From positions 811,001 to 875,000 of the forward strand of contig NZ_JAUSVS010000001.1 in assembly GCF_030814835.1 (NCBI RefSeq): 64,000 nucleotides of DNA, given 5' to 3'. The position numbers and the translations under genes were made by a program. Origin of the DNA: Caulobacter ginsengisoli (GTDB taxonomy: Bacteria > Pseudomonadota > Alphaproteobacteria > Caulobacterales > Caulobacteraceae). The notes beneath the pieces are model-generated. The model was given only the letters and a program-made list of their open reading frames with translations, was not told where the DNA came from and ran no database searches. Shown here one piece after another: positions 18,790 through 29,412 of this stretch; positions within the stretch are counted from its first letter, which is position 1, and the number at the start of each line of letters is the position of its first letter.

Positions 18790-19460
18790 AGGCCTTTTTC
18801 GCGCGGTTCGAGATCCGCACCCTGGCGGCCCTGATGACCGTGGCGGCGGCGATCTGGGCCTTCCTGACCATCGGCGGCGAGGTCGGCGAATCCGAAACCC
18901 TGCCCACCGACCGCCAGCTTCTGCTGCTGTTGCGCACGCCCGGCCACCCCGCCGATCCCATCGGCCCGCACTGGTTCGAGGAATCGATGCGCGACGTCAC
19001 CGCACTGGGCGGCTTCACGGTCCTGACCCTTCTGACGGTCGTGGCCGCCAGCGTGCTGCTCTTCTACGGCAAGGCCAAACAGGCGGTGGTGTTCGTTGGC
19101 ACGGTGCTGGCGGCGGAAATCTCCAGCGACCTGCTCAAGCTGGTCTATGACCGCGCCCGGCCCGACCTCGTGCCGCACGGGTCCTACGTCTATTCGCACA
19201 GCTTCCCCAGCGGCCATTCGACCGTGTCGGCCGCCGCCTACCTGACCCTGGTCAGCGTCATCGCCAGCCTGGACCCGCACCGCCACGCCAAGGCCTTCCT
19301 GTTCGCCATCGCCGGCCTGGTGGTGCTGTCGATCGGCTTCAGCCGCGTTTATCTGGGCGTCCACTGGCCCAGTGACGTGCTGGCCGGCTGGGCCCTGGGC
19401 GCGGCCTGGGCCCTGGCGGCGCGGCTGGTGCTGGGGTGGTGGCTGCGGCGAGGCGCCTAG
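18786..19460 (+). CDS. PAP2-family membrane phosphatase
   Basis: The 224-residue protein has all three PAP2 signatures: KLVYDRARP (about 118-126), PSGHS (about 140-144) and SRVYLGVHWPSDV (about 180-192) with the catalytic His residues. About six membrane helices flank them, and the active site would face the periplasm. Such enzymes dephosphorylate phosphatidate, undecaprenyl pyrophosphate or related lipids. Starts with ATGA overlap to the RatA-like gene, so lipA-ratA-PAP2 is one unit. Undecaprenyl-PP recycling or lipid modification are both possible. Confidence 0.9.
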   Translation: MKAFFARFEIRTLAALMTVAAAIWAFLTIGGEVGESETLPTDRQLLLLLRTPGHPADPIGPHWFEESMRDVTALGGFTVLTLLTVVAASVLLFYGKAKQAVVFVGTVLAAEISSDLLKLVYDRARPDLVPHGSYVYSHSFPSGHSTVSAAAYLTLVSVIASLDPHRHAKAFLFAIAGLVVLSIGFSRVYLGVHWPSDVLAGWALGAAWALAARLVLGWWLRRGA

Positions 19461-19945
19461 ATCGCTTCGCGCAGCATGGTCAGGGCCTGAGCCACCGCCG
19501 CCAGCTGCACCTCCTCGCGGGTGGTGAAATCGAACTGCTCGTGCAGGTGACGGATGCCGTGGTTGGAACGGGCGGTGGCGAAATGGACCGTGCCGACCGG
19601 CTTCATCGGAGTGCCGCCGCCGGGGCCGGCCACGCCGGTGATGGCCACGGCCAGGTGGGCGTTTGAGGCCTCCAGCGCGCCCTCGGCCATCATCCGGGCC
19701 ACCGGCTCGCTGACCGCCCCGACATCGGCCAACAGGTCGCCCGGCACGCCCAGCATCTCCTGCTTGGCGCGGTTGGTGTAGGTGACGAAGCCCCGCTCGA
19801 AGACATCGGACGCCCCGGCGATCGAGCAGATGGCCCCGGCCACCAGTCCGCCCGTGCAGCTCTCGGCGGTGACGATACGCAGGGAGCGCTGGCGGGCCTC
19901 GTCGATCAGCAGGCGCGCCAGGGTCTGAATTTCCAGGGGAAACAT
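19457..19945 (-). CDS. pncC: Nicotinamide-nucleotide amidase / CinA C-terminal domain protein
   Basis: The 162-residue protein is the stand-alone CinA C-terminal domain: TAESCTGGLVAG near residue 25, GFVTYTNRAKQEMLGV, and ITGVAGPGGGTPMKPVGTV. Members deamidate NMN back to nicotinate mononucleotide in pyridine salvage. There is no N-terminal CinA domain. ATG 19945 was chosen because upstream codons are a non-coding shadow of the next gene. Stop shares CTAG (19457-19460) with the PAP2 gene. Confidence 0.9.
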   Translation of the reverse strand: MFPLEIQTLARLLIDEARQRSLRIVTAESCTGGLVAGAICSIAGASDVFERGFVTYTNRAKQEMLGVPGDLLADVGAVSEPVARMMAEGALEASNAHLAVAITGVAGPGGGTPMKPVGTVHFATARSNHGIRHLHEQFDFTTREEVQLAAVAQALTMLREAI

Positions 19946-20029
19946 GGCGCTCGCTCCGACTTCACTAGCCAACCCGGGCGGGAAGGGCCCAACATCGTAG
20001 CAACATCGCGCCACAAGACGATTCGAACC

Positions 20030-22336
20030 ATGACCGCTGAAACCGCGGCTGCCCCCAAAACCGCGCCATCCGCCCCCCCTTTTTCTTCGGGCGCCTGGCT
20101 GTTCGCCCTGGCGGTGTTCAGCGGCGCGGCCCTGGTCTTCCTGGTCGAGCCGATGGTGGCCAAGCTGGTCCTGCCGCTGCTGGGCGGTTCGGCCAATGTC
20201 TGGAACACCAGCCTGGCCTTCTTCCAGGCGGCGTTGCTGGCCGGCTACGGCTACGCCCATCTGCTGCAGAAACTGCCCTCGGTGCGCCGCCAGGGGCTGG
20301 TCCACCTGGCCGTGCTGGTTCTCGCCGCCCTGGTGCTGACGCCGCTGAAGATCACCGGCCTGATGGGCGAGCCCTGGGCGGGGCGGCCGGTGCTGTGGCT
20401 GCTGACCGTGCTGACCGTCTCCATCGGAGCCCCCTTCGCGGCGCTCTCGGCCACCGCGCCCCTGGTCCAGGCCTGGCATGCCCGGGTGTTCCGGCATGAC
20501 GGGGCGCCGCAGCCCTGGGCGCTCTATGCGGCCAGCAACCTGGGCAGCCTGATCGCCCTCTTGGTCTATCCCATCCTGGTCGAGCCCAGCCTGACGCTCG
20601 GCGCCCAGCGCTGGGGCTGGACCGTGGGCTACGGCGGCTTCGTAATCCTGATGGCGGTGCTGGTGATCGCCATCCGCCGCCGGCCGGAGCCGCCGCCCCT
20701 GGTCGCCCCGATCGAGACCGGCGCGGTGAGCTGGCGCCAGCGCCTGCTGTGGATCGCCCTGGCCGCGGCGCCCTCCAGCCTGATGCTGGGGGTCACCACC
20801 TACATCACCACCGATATCGCCTCGGCGCCCTTCCTGTGGGTGGCGCCGCTGGCCCTCTACCTCTTGACCTTCATCATCGCCTTCCAGGACCGGCCCTGGA
20901 TACCGCGCGGCATCGGGCTGATCCTGCAGGCGGCGGCCGTCGTCATCTGCGCGGCGCTGTTCAGCATCACCCACGTGCTGATCCTGCTGCCGGTCCATCT
21001 GATCGCCTTCTTCCTGACGGCCCTGATGTGCCACCAGGCCCTGGTCGCCCGGCGTCCGGACCCGGCCCATCTCACCGACTTCTATCTCTGCATGTCGCTG
21101 GGCGGAGTGATCGGCGGGGGCTTCAACGCCTTCCTGGCCCCGGTCATCTTCAGCACGGTGCTGGAATATCCGCTGGTGCTGGTCCTGGCCTGCCTGGCCC
21201 GCCCCTGGACCCGCGAGCGGCTGACAGTGCTGCAGGGCTATGTGACCGGCGTCAGCGTGGTGGCGATGGCGGCGGCGGCCGTCGTCCTGGTCACGATGCC
21301 CGCGACGGTGATGAACGAGCGGGGCGTTCAGTGGCTGGCGGCCATCGCCGCCGGCGCCGCCTTCTTCGTGCGCAGCCGCACCCGCCTCTTCACCCTGCTG
21401 GTCGCCGGGCTGATGAGCATCTCCATCGTCGCCGGCAGCCAGTCCAACCCCGTCCACGCCCACCGCAGCTTCTTTGGGGTGGTGCATGAGTCGCTTTGGC
21501 CGCCGCAGCTGGGCTTCGGCAAGATGCGCCTGCTCACCCACGGCACCACCCTGCATGGCGCGCAGTTGCTGGACGAGGCCGACCACTGCCGGCCGATGGT
21601 CTATTATTCGCCCTACACGCCGATCGGGGAGGTCTTCCACACCATGCAGGCGCGCGGCCGGCCGATGACCATCGGCACGGTGGGGCTGGGGACCGGCACG
21701 GTGGCGACCTTCGTCAGACCGGGCGACCGGCTGACCTTCTTCGAGATCGATCCGATGATCGTGAAGCTCTCGGGCGATCCGACCACCCAGAGCTTCGACT
21801 ACACCACCGCTTGCGCCAAGGGTCCCATCGACTATGTGCTCGGCGACGCCCGCCTCACCCTGCAGAAGCAGCCGGCCGACAAATACGACCTGCTGCTGAT
21901 CGACGGCTTCTCCTCGGACGCGGTGCCGGTGCACCTGCTGACCGTCGAGGCGGTGAAAATCTACCTCAGCAAGATCAAGCCGGACGGCGTGATCATCCTG
22001 CACCTCTCCAACCGCAACCTCGAACTGCCGCGGCCGGCCGCCGCGGTGGCGCAGGCGGCGGGCGGCTATGCCCTGTTCCGCCGCTACCTCTTCATCGACC
22101 GCGGCCCCTGCTACTACCCCGAGACCTATTACGACAGCGAGGAGGACGCCCTGATCGTGGCGCGCTCACCGGAAGTGCTGGAGGCGTTCAAGGCGGCCGA
22201 CCGGCGCTGGGTCCCCGGCGATCCGCGCGGGGTGCGGCCCTGGACCGACGACTACACCAACCTGTTCAGCTCGCTGGTCCGCCGCATGGTCGAGCGGTCC
22301 AGGGATCCGCCGCCTAGGCCGGTGTGTCGAGGCTGA
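20030..22336 (+). CDS. Membrane-fused spermidine-synthase-like protein
   Basis: The 768-residue protein has about twelve membrane segments in the first ~470 residues and a C-terminal soluble Rossmann domain like spermidine synthase: VGLGTGTVATF (SAM/dcSAM-binding), FFEIDP, DYVLGDARLTL and DLLLIDGFSSDAVP. Fused MFS-spermidine-synthase-like proteins are widespread but substrate is unknown; polyamine or other aminopropyl transfer is inference. Key acidic residues of the binding site (E in FEID, D in GDAR, D in IDGF) are present. The 3' end overlaps the convergent ispDF by 23 bp. Confidence 0.85.
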   Translation: MTAETAAAPKTAPSAPPFSSGAWLFALAVFSGAALVFLVEPMVAKLVLPLLGGSANVWNTSLAFFQAALLAGYGYAHLLQKLPSVRRQGLVHLAVLVLAALVLTPLKITGLMGEPWAGRPVLWLLTVLTVSIGAPFAALSATAPLVQAWHARVFRHDGAPQPWALYAASNLGSLIALLVYPILVEPSLTLGAQRWGWTVGYGGFVILMAVLVIAIRRRPEPPPLVAPIETGAVSWRQRLLWIALAAAPSSLMLGVTTYITTDIASAPFLWVAPLALYLLTFIIAFQDRPWIPRGIGLILQAAAVVICAALFSITHVLILLPVHLIAFFLTALMCHQALVARRPDPAHLTDFYLCMSLGGVIGGGFNAFLAPVIFSTVLEYPLVLVLACLARPWTRERLTVLQGYVTGVSVVAMAAAAVVLVTMPATVMNERGVQWLAAIAAGAAFFVRSRTRLFTLLVAGLMSISIVAGSQSNPVHAHRSFFGVVHESLWPPQLGFGKMRLLTHGTTLHGAQLLDEADHCRPMVYYSPYTPIGEVFHTMQARGRPMTIGTVGLGTGTVATFVRPGDRLTFFEIDPMIVKLSGDPTTQSFDYTTACAKGPIDYVLGDARLTLQKQPADKYDLLLIDGFSSDAVPVHLLTVEAVKIYLSKIKPDGVIILHLSNRNLELPRPAAAVAQAAGGYALFRRYLFIDRGPCYYPETYYDSEEDALIVARSPEVLEAFKAADRRWVPGDPRGVRPWTDDYTNLFSSLVRRMVERSRDPPPRPVCRG

Positions 22337-23471
22337 CCACGGCCTGGGCCGCCAGGCCCTCGCCCCGGCCGGTGAAGCCCATGCCCTCGGTGGTGGTCGC
22401 CTTGACGCTGACCCGGTCGAGGGGGAGGTCGAGCAGTTCGGCCAGCCGGATGCGCATGGCCTCGCGGTGGGGTTTGATCTTCGGCCGCTCGCAGATCAGC
22501 GTCACGTCGGCGTTGAGCAGCCGGCCGCCCCGCGCCTTCATCCGCTCGACCGCGTGCAGCAGGAAGCGGTCGGAGGCCGCGCCCTTCCACTGCGGATCGG
22601 TTGGCGGGAAGTGGTCGCCGATGTCGCCGTCGCCCATGGCCCCCAGGATGGCGTCGGTCAGGGCGTGCAGGCCGGCGTCGGCGTCCGAATGGCCGACCAG
22701 GGTCTGGTCGTGGTCGATCCGCACCCCGCACAGCCACACCACTTCGCCCGGCCCCCAGCGGTGGGCGTCGAAGCCCTGGCCGATGCGGGTTATGCGCCCC
22801 TGACCACCAAGGGGGCCCCCCGCGAGTTGCTCGGCCATGGCGAAGTCCTCCGGATAGGTCAGCTTCATCAGCATGGGATCGCCCGGCGCCAGGGCGACGG
22901 TCCCGCCATCGGCCTCGACCACGGCGGCGTCATCGGTAGGCTCGCCGGCCGTCCAGGCGGCGTAGGCGGCCAGCAGCCGGTTCTTGCGGAAGGCCTGCGG
23001 GGTCTGGGCGCGCCAGAGGCCGTCGCGGGGGACCGTAGTCGTGGTGTCGCCCTCACGGCGCTTGAGGGTGTCGGCGACGGGCAGGGCAGGGACCGCGCCG
23101 TCCGCGCCGGCCAGGGCGGCCAGCAGGGCCTCAACGTGGGCCGCCTTCACGAAGAGGCGGGCGGCGTCGTGGATCAGCACCGCTTCGTCGGCGGGGCCCG
23201 TGAGCGCCGCCAGACCTGCCTGCACGGACAGGGCGCGGGTCGCGCCGCCGATCGCCGGCCGCCAGCGGTCCAGACCCGCCAGCACCTCGCGGGCGGCGGC
23301 TTCCCCGTCGTCGGGCAGCACCACCACGACCTCGCGGGCGCCGGCGGCCAGCAGGGCTTCGGCCGACCAGCGCAACACCGGCTTGCCCGCCACCAGCCGC
23401 CACTGCTTGGCCGCGCCGGGCCCGGCCCTGGTCCCTGAACCCGCGGCGACGATGACGGCTGAAAATTCCAT
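22314..23471 (-). CDS. ispDF: Bifunctional IspD/IspF of the MEP isoprenoid pathway
   Basis: The 385-residue fusion has an N-terminal cytidylyltransferase (AAGSGTRAGPGAAKQW at residues 8-23; HDAAR; RAQTPQAF) to about residue 225 and a C-terminal cyclodiphosphate synthase starting RIGQGFDAHRW, with GHSDADAGLHALTDAILGA and CERPKIKPH. It forms CDP-ME from MEP and CTP, and later MEcPP. Fusion of the non-consecutive steps is common in alphaproteobacteria. Start ATG 23471; the frame extends further as a shadow of dusB. Confidence 0.96.
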   Translation of the reverse strand: MEFSAVIVAAGSGTRAGPGAAKQWRLVAGKPVLRWSAEALLAAGAREVVVVLPDDGEAAAREVLAGLDRWRPAIGGATRALSVQAGLAALTGPADEAVLIHDAARLFVKAAHVEALLAALAGADGAVPALPVADTLKRREGDTTTTVPRDGLWRAQTPQAFRKNRLLAAYAAWTAGEPTDDAAVVEADGGTVALAPGDPMLMKLTYPEDFAMAEQLAGGPLGGQGRITRIGQGFDAHRWGPGEVVWLCGVRIDHDQTLVGHSDADAGLHALTDAILGAMGDGDIGDHFPPTDPQWKGAASDRFLLHAVERMKARGGRLLNADVTLICERPKIKPHREAMRIRLAELLDLPLDRVSVKATTTEGMGFTGRGEGLAAQAVVSLDTPA

Positions 23472-23526
23472 GGCCCTGGTGTAGCGAGGCCCGCTCTTCG
23501 GTTCCAGCTTTACGGCGCCGCACAAT

Positions 23527-23542
23527 CTGCCTAAAAAGGCAG
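23527..23542 (+). other. Small perfect hairpin in dusB leader
   Basis: CTGCCT (23527-23532), loop AAAA, AGGCAG (23537-23542) lies 20 bp before the dusB ATG. It may be an operator, a leader hairpin or a terminator remnant; no T-run follows on the plus strand. The ispDF-dusB gap (23472-23561) holds the divergent promoters. Confidence 0.4.
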
Positions 23543-23561
23543 CGATGGGGATGATCAATAA

Positions 23562-24569
23562 ATGAGCAGCGAGCTCAAGATCGGCGGGGTCGAGGTCCCC
23601 GGGCGGGTATGGATCGCGCCGATGACCGGCATTTCCGACCTGCCGTTCCGCCGCGCCGCCACCCGGCTCGGCGCCCCCTATGTCGCCACCGAGATGGTCG
23701 CCAGCGCCGAGTTCGCCAAGGGCCGTCCCGACGTCGTGCGCCGCGCGGCGGTGGGCGAGGGCCTGGGGCTGATGGTGATCCAGCTGGTCGGCCGCGATCC
23801 GCAGGCCATGGCCGAGGGCGCCCGGCTGGCGGCCCAGGCCGGGGCGCACGTCATCGACCTCAACTTCGGCTGCCCCGCGCGCGAGGTGACCGGCGCCCAA
23901 TGTGGCTCGGCCCTGATGCGCGACCTCGACCTGGCTGACCGCATCGTCGGCGCCGCCGTCGAGGCCGTGGATGTGCCCGTCACGGTGAAGATGCGCCTCG
24001 GCTGGGACGACGCCTCGCGCAACGCCCCGGAGTTCGCCGCCCGCGCCCAGGCGCTGGGCGTGCAGGCGGTGACCGTGCATGGCCGCACCCGCTGCCAGTT
24101 CTACAAGGGCGCCGCCGACTGGAGCGCCGTGCGGGCCGTGAAGTCGGCGGTGTCGATCCCGGTGATCGTCAATGGCGATGTGGTCGACGCCATCACCGCC
24201 GCCCTGGCTCTGGAGCAGTCCGGCGCCGATGGGGTGATGATCGGCCGGGGCGTGGTCGGCAAGCCCTGGATCGCCCGTGAGGTGGCCGCGGGCCTGGACG
24301 GCCTGTCGAACGGCGCGCCGGGCCGGACCGAGCGGCTGGACATCGCCCTCGACCATTTCCGCGAGAGCCTCGGCTTCTACGGCGACCGGCTGGGCCTGAA
24401 GATGTTCCGCAAGCACCTGGCCTCCTACATCGAGGCCGCGCCCTGGCCGGCCTCGCCCGAGGCCCGCCGCGCCGCCCGGGCCCGGCTCTGCCAGCTCGAC
24501 GCGCCCGGCGAGATCGAGGCCGGCCTGGCCGCCCTGTGGTCGGACGATCCCGCAAGGCTGGCCGCATGA
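23562..24569 (+). CDS. dusB: tRNA-dihydrouridine synthase
   Basis: The 335-residue FMN enzyme (NifR3/DusB family) reduces uridines in the tRNA D-loop. Seen: APMTGISDLPFRR near the N-terminus, MVIQLVGRDPQAMAEGA, the active-site NFGCPAREVTGAQCGSALM with the catalytic Cys, VKMRLGWD, HGRTRCQFYKG, and the FMN-phosphate region GADGVMIGRG. It heads the ntrBC operon, the classic nifR3-ntrB-ntrC order. The ntrB start overlaps its stop as ATGA. Confidence 0.96.
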   Translation: MSSELKIGGVEVPGRVWIAPMTGISDLPFRRAATRLGAPYVATEMVASAEFAKGRPDVVRRAAVGEGLGLMVIQLVGRDPQAMAEGARLAAQAGAHVIDLNFGCPAREVTGAQCGSALMRDLDLADRIVGAAVEAVDVPVTVKMRLGWDDASRNAPEFAARAQALGVQAVTVHGRTRCQFYKGAADWSAVRAVKSAVSIPVIVNGDVVDAITAALALEQSGADGVMIGRGVVGKPWIAREVAAGLDGLSNGAPGRTERLDIALDHFRESLGFYGDRLGLKMFRKHLASYIEAAPWPASPEARRAARARLCQLDAPGEIEAGLAALWSDDPARLAA

Positions 24570-25678
24570 CCGGCGTCATCAGAACCCTGAACAACGGTCC
24601 GGGCTCGCAGGCGCTGAAGGCGGCGGCCTTCGATCTCAGCCCCGAGCCGGCCCTGGTGGTCGACGCCGAGGGCGCCCTGGTGGCGGTCAACGAGGCGGCC
24701 GAGGCGCTGTTCGGCCAGGGCCTGGCCCTGCTGGCACGCGGCCGCTTCCGCGCCGCCCTGCCGGAAGGCTCGGCCCTGATCTCGCTGCTCAACCGCGCGC
24801 TGGAGGAGGGGGCCCGGGTGCGCGAGCACGGGGTGGAGATCAGCCTGTTCGGCCATCCCGCCTTCACCGCCGACGGCGCCGCCGCGCCCCTGGGCGACGG
24901 CTCGGTGCTGCTGACCCTGCATGTGCGGGGCGGGGCGCTGGGCATGGAGCCCTTCGCCGACCCGGCCAGCCTGCGCTCGGTGGTGGGCCTGGGCCGCATC
25001 CTGGCCCATGAGATCAAGAACCCCCTGGCCGGCATCCGCGGCGCCGCCCAGCTGCTCAAGACCGGGGCGGCGGCCGAGGACGCGCCGCTGGCCCAGCTGA
25101 TCGTCGACGAGACCGAGCGCATCCGCCGGCTGGTCGATCGCATGGAGGCCTTCAGCGACGACGCCACCCCGCAGCGCGAGGCGGTCAACATCCACCGGGT
25201 GCTGGACCGGGTCCGGGCGCTGGCCGCCAACGGCGTCGCCGACGGCCTGGCCCTGCGCGAGCGCTACGATCCCTCGCTGCCCGCCGCCTGGGGCGACGAG
25301 GATCAGCTGATCCAGATCTTCCTCAATCTGGTCAAGAACGCCGCCGAGGCCGCCCATAGCCGGGGCGACAGTCGCGGCGAGATCCTGGTCGCCACCGCCT
25401 GGCGCCCAGGCGTGCGGGTGCGGGGCGCGGCGGGCGGGCAGGGCGCGCCGCTGGAGATCCGGGTCACCGACAACGGCCCCGGCGTCCCGGCCCATATGCG
25501 CGAGCATCTGTTCCAGCCCTTCGTCACCAGCAAGGCCAACGGGGCGGGCCTGGGCCTGCCGCTGGTCGCCAAGCTGGTCTCCGGCCATGGCGGCCTCATC
25601 GATTTCGAATCCGAGCCTGGAAGAACCACCTTCCGCGTCCTGCTGCCGGTCACGCCAGAAAGCGACCGCTCTCTTTAA
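24566..25678 (+). CDS. ntrB: Nitrogen sensor histidine kinase NtrB
   Basis: The 370-residue soluble kinase has an N-terminal PAS domain (about 20-120), an H-box ILAHEIKNPLAG with His148, and the HATPase with N-box LVKNAAEA, G1 DNGPGVP and G2 GLGLPLV. It phosphorylates or dephosphorylates NtrC under PII control in response to nitrogen status. Start ATG 24566 overlaps dusB; the frame continues upstream only as shadow. An unusual TTTAAAG palindrome sits around the stop codon. Confidence 0.95.
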   Translation: MTGVIRTLNNGPGSQALKAAAFDLSPEPALVVDAEGALVAVNEAAEALFGQGLALLARGRFRAALPEGSALISLLNRALEEGARVREHGVEISLFGHPAFTADGAAAPLGDGSVLLTLHVRGGALGMEPFADPASLRSVVGLGRILAHEIKNPLAGIRGAAQLLKTGAAAEDAPLAQLIVDETERIRRLVDRMEAFSDDATPQREAVNIHRVLDRVRALAANGVADGLALRERYDPSLPAAWGDEDQLIQIFLNLVKNAAEAAHSRGDSRGEILVATAWRPGVRVRGAAGGQGAPLEIRVTDNGPGVPAHMREHLFQPFVTSKANGAGLGLPLVAKLVSGHGGLIDFESEPGRTTFRVLLPVTPESDRSL

Positions 25679-25690
25679 AGAAAGTCGGGC

Positions 25691-27112
<1,422 letters not shown>

Positions 27113-27121
27113 AGCGCCGCA

Positions 27122-27136
27122 GCAACATCCTGTTGC
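27122..27136. promoter_or_regulatory. Inverted repeat between ntrC and ntrY
   Basis: GCAACA (27122-27127), TCC, TGTTGC (27131-27136) are perfect 6-bp arms in the 56-bp gap. No U-run follows, so an operator for ntrY is more likely than a terminator. Nothing else is visible in the gap. Confidence 0.35.
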
Positions 27137-27168
27137 ATTCCTAGCGCAGTCCGACCTAGGTTCCGCCG

Positions 27169-29412
27169 ATGAGTGCGTTGGCGGCCGAAGCGATTGCTGC
27201 ACCGACGCCGCTGTGGCGGCGTCTGGCCCAGTCGCCCTACGTGCTGGGCGGCGGCTATGTCCTGTCGGTCCTGCTGACCGCCGCCGGCGTCTTCCTGGCC
27301 TCCTCGCCCCCGCGCACCGGACCGGTCTCGGCCGCCAGCGAGATTGTCCTGGTGGTGCTGGGCTTCAACCTCGTGCTGTTGCTGACCCTGGCGGCGATGA
27401 TCGCCTGGCGGGTGCTGTCGCTCAGGGAAGCCGACGCCGGCGCGAGATTGACCCTGCGCTTCGTGGCGATGTTCTCGGCCGTGGCGGTGGCGCCGGCCGT
27501 GGTGGTGGCGCTGCTGTTCGGCGTCTTGATCAATCGCGGGGTGGAGAGCTGGTTCAGCCAGCGGGTCACCAACCTGGTGGAAACCTCGGCCAACGTGGCG
27601 CGCAGCTACGTCAAGGTCCAGCTGGACTATGTCGAGCATAACGTGAACCTGATCGCCCAGGATCTGGATCAGGTGCCCAGCTCCCTGGAGGCCTCTCCCG
27701 TCGCCTATGGCCACCTCCTGGCCACCGAAGCCGCCGATCACGGGTTCAGCGCCATCTATCTGCTGGATCATCGGGGCATGGTCCTGGCCCAGGCCGAGAC
27801 CCTGAAGGCGCCGCCCTTCCTGGTGCCGCCCGCCACCAGTTTCCAGTCCGCCAACGACAACTACATCTCGACCGAAACCTTCGAGGCCGACGACGCGGTC
27901 CGGGCCCTCTCCAAGCTCAAGGGCTATCGGGACGCCTATCTCTACATCACCCGCCCCGTCGAGAAGGGCATCATCCGCCACCTGCGCGAAACCGAAGCCT
28001 CGCTGGCCGAGTACAGCGACGCGGCCAAGTCCCGCGCCCGCGTGCAGTTCGCCTTCCTGCTCAGCTACATCGAGACCGCCCTGCTGGTCCTGGTCGGCGC
28101 CGCCTGGCTGGGCATCGGCGCCGCGCGCTCGATCGCCGGCCCTGTCGCCCGGCTGGTCAAGGCGGCGGGGTCCGTCGCGGGCGGGGACCTGTCTGCCCGG
28201 GTGGAGACCGGGGAAGAACCTGAAGAAATCGCCATGTTATCCAGGGCATTCAATAACATGACGCGGGATCTTCAGGACCAGCAGGCGGCCCTGAAAGCCG
28301 CCGGCCTGGACGCCGAGGCCCGGCGCCAGTTCATCGAGACCGTACTGTCGGGCGTCAGCGCCGGGGTGCTGGGCCTGGACGCCGAGGGACGGATTTCAGC
28401 CGCCAACCGTCAGGCGGCCGCCCTGCTGGACCTGTCGCCGGTCGAAATCCTGGGCCGTCTGCTCAGCGAAGCGGCGCCGGAGTTCGCTCCCGTGGTCGAG
28501 CTGGCCCTGGAGATGGGGGCGGGGGCCGAGGAGGAGGTCGACCTGGTCCGCGACGTCGAGACCCGCCGCCTGCGGGTGCGGGCCACCGGGGCCGGCGGCG
28601 GCGGGGTGGTGCTGACCTTCGACGACATTACCCGCCTGGTCACCGCCCAGCGCAACGCCGCCTGGAAGGATGTCGCCCGCCGCATCGCCCATGAGATCAA
28701 GAACCCGCTCACCCCCATCCAGCTGTCGGCCGAGCGGCTGAAACGCAAATACCGCAAGGACATCACCCAGGATCTCGAGACCTTCGACCGCTGCACCGAC
28801 ACCATCATCCGCCAGGTCGGCGATATCGGCCGGATGGTCGACGAATTCTCCTCCTTCGCCCGCATGCCGGCCCCGCGCTTCGCCGACCAGGATCCGGCCG
28901 AGCTGCTGCGCCAGGCGGTGTTCGCCCAGCGGGTCGCCAGCCCCGACATCGCCGTGGAAATGCCCGACCCGCCGACCGGCCTGCACCTGGTCTGCGACGA
29001 GCGGATGGTCGGCCAGGCGCTGGCGAATGTGCTGAAGAACGCCGCCGAGGCCGTCTCGGCCCGCGACGCCGCCAAGGGCCAGGGCCGGATCGTCGCGCGG
29101 CTGAAACTGACCGAGCCGCACGGCATGAGCTTCGAGATCGAGGACAATGGCGTGGGCCTGCCGGCCCGCGACCGCGACCGGCTGACCGAGCCCTACATGA
29201 CCACCCGCGAAAAGGGCACCGGCCTGGGCCTGGCCATCGTCAAGCGCATCATGGAGGACCATGGCGGCGAGCTGGGTCTGACCGATGCATCGCAACCGCC
29301 CGGGGCCAAGGTGACCCTGAGCTTCCCAACTGTCCGGCAAGCCGAAAACGCGGCGGACAACACACTGACCGCGCCCGTGGCGCCGGCTGAAGAGGTGAAC
29401 CATGGCGGCTGA
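27169..29412 (+). CDS. ntrY: Membrane sensor histidine kinase NtrY
   Basis: The 747-residue kinase has about three N-terminal membrane helices (residues 22-90), a periplasmic sensing region, another helix near 300, a HAMP domain (SIAGPVARLVKAAGSVAGGD, about 320-370), a PAS domain (about 385-490) and a kinase core with RIAHEIKNPLTP at His508, VLKNAAEAV and GTGLGLAIV. NtrY pairs with NtrX and in alphaproteobacteria responds to redox or nitrogen and envelope cues. The C-terminal tail of about 25 residues overlaps the ntrX start by 11 bp. Confidence 0.95.
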   Translation: MSALAAEAIAAPTPLWRRLAQSPYVLGGGYVLSVLLTAAGVFLASSPPRTGPVSAASEIVLVVLGFNLVLLLTLAAMIAWRVLSLREADAGARLTLRFVAMFSAVAVAPAVVVALLFGVLINRGVESWFSQRVTNLVETSANVARSYVKVQLDYVEHNVNLIAQDLDQVPSSLEASPVAYGHLLATEAADHGFSAIYLLDHRGMVLAQAETLKAPPFLVPPATSFQSANDNYISTETFEADDAVRALSKLKGYRDAYLYITRPVEKGIIRHLRETEASLAEYSDAAKSRARVQFAFLLSYIETALLVLVGAAWLGIGAARSIAGPVARLVKAAGSVAGGDLSARVETGEEPEEIAMLSRAFNNMTRDLQDQQAALKAAGLDAEARRQFIETVLSGVSAGVLGLDAEGRISAANRQAAALLDLSPVEILGRLLSEAAPEFAPVVELALEMGAGAEEEVDLVRDVETRRLRVRATGAGGGGVVLTFDDITRLVTAQRNAAWKDVARRIAHEIKNPLTPIQLSAERLKRKYRKDITQDLETFDRCTDTIIRQVGDIGRMVDEFSSFARMPAPRFADQDPAELLRQAVFAQRVASPDIAVEMPDPPTGLHLVCDERMVGQALANVLKNAAEAVSARDAAKGQGRIVARLKLTEPHGMSFEIEDNGVGLPARDRDRLTEPYMTTREKGTGLGLAIVKRIMEDHGGELGLTDASQPPGAKVTLSFPTVRQAENAADNTLTAPVAPAEEVNHGG

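Noticed and set aside
19946..22003. Reverse-strand frame extending pncC to 848 residues
   Set aside because: Only the last 162 residues match CinA; the upstream part is a His/Asp/Gln-rich shadow of the spermidine-synthase-like gene.
25660..25690. CTTTAAAG palindrome at the ntrB stop as a terminator
   Set aside because: The stem is only 4 bp, AT-rich and lacks a U-run; ntrC follows 12 bp later in the same operon.
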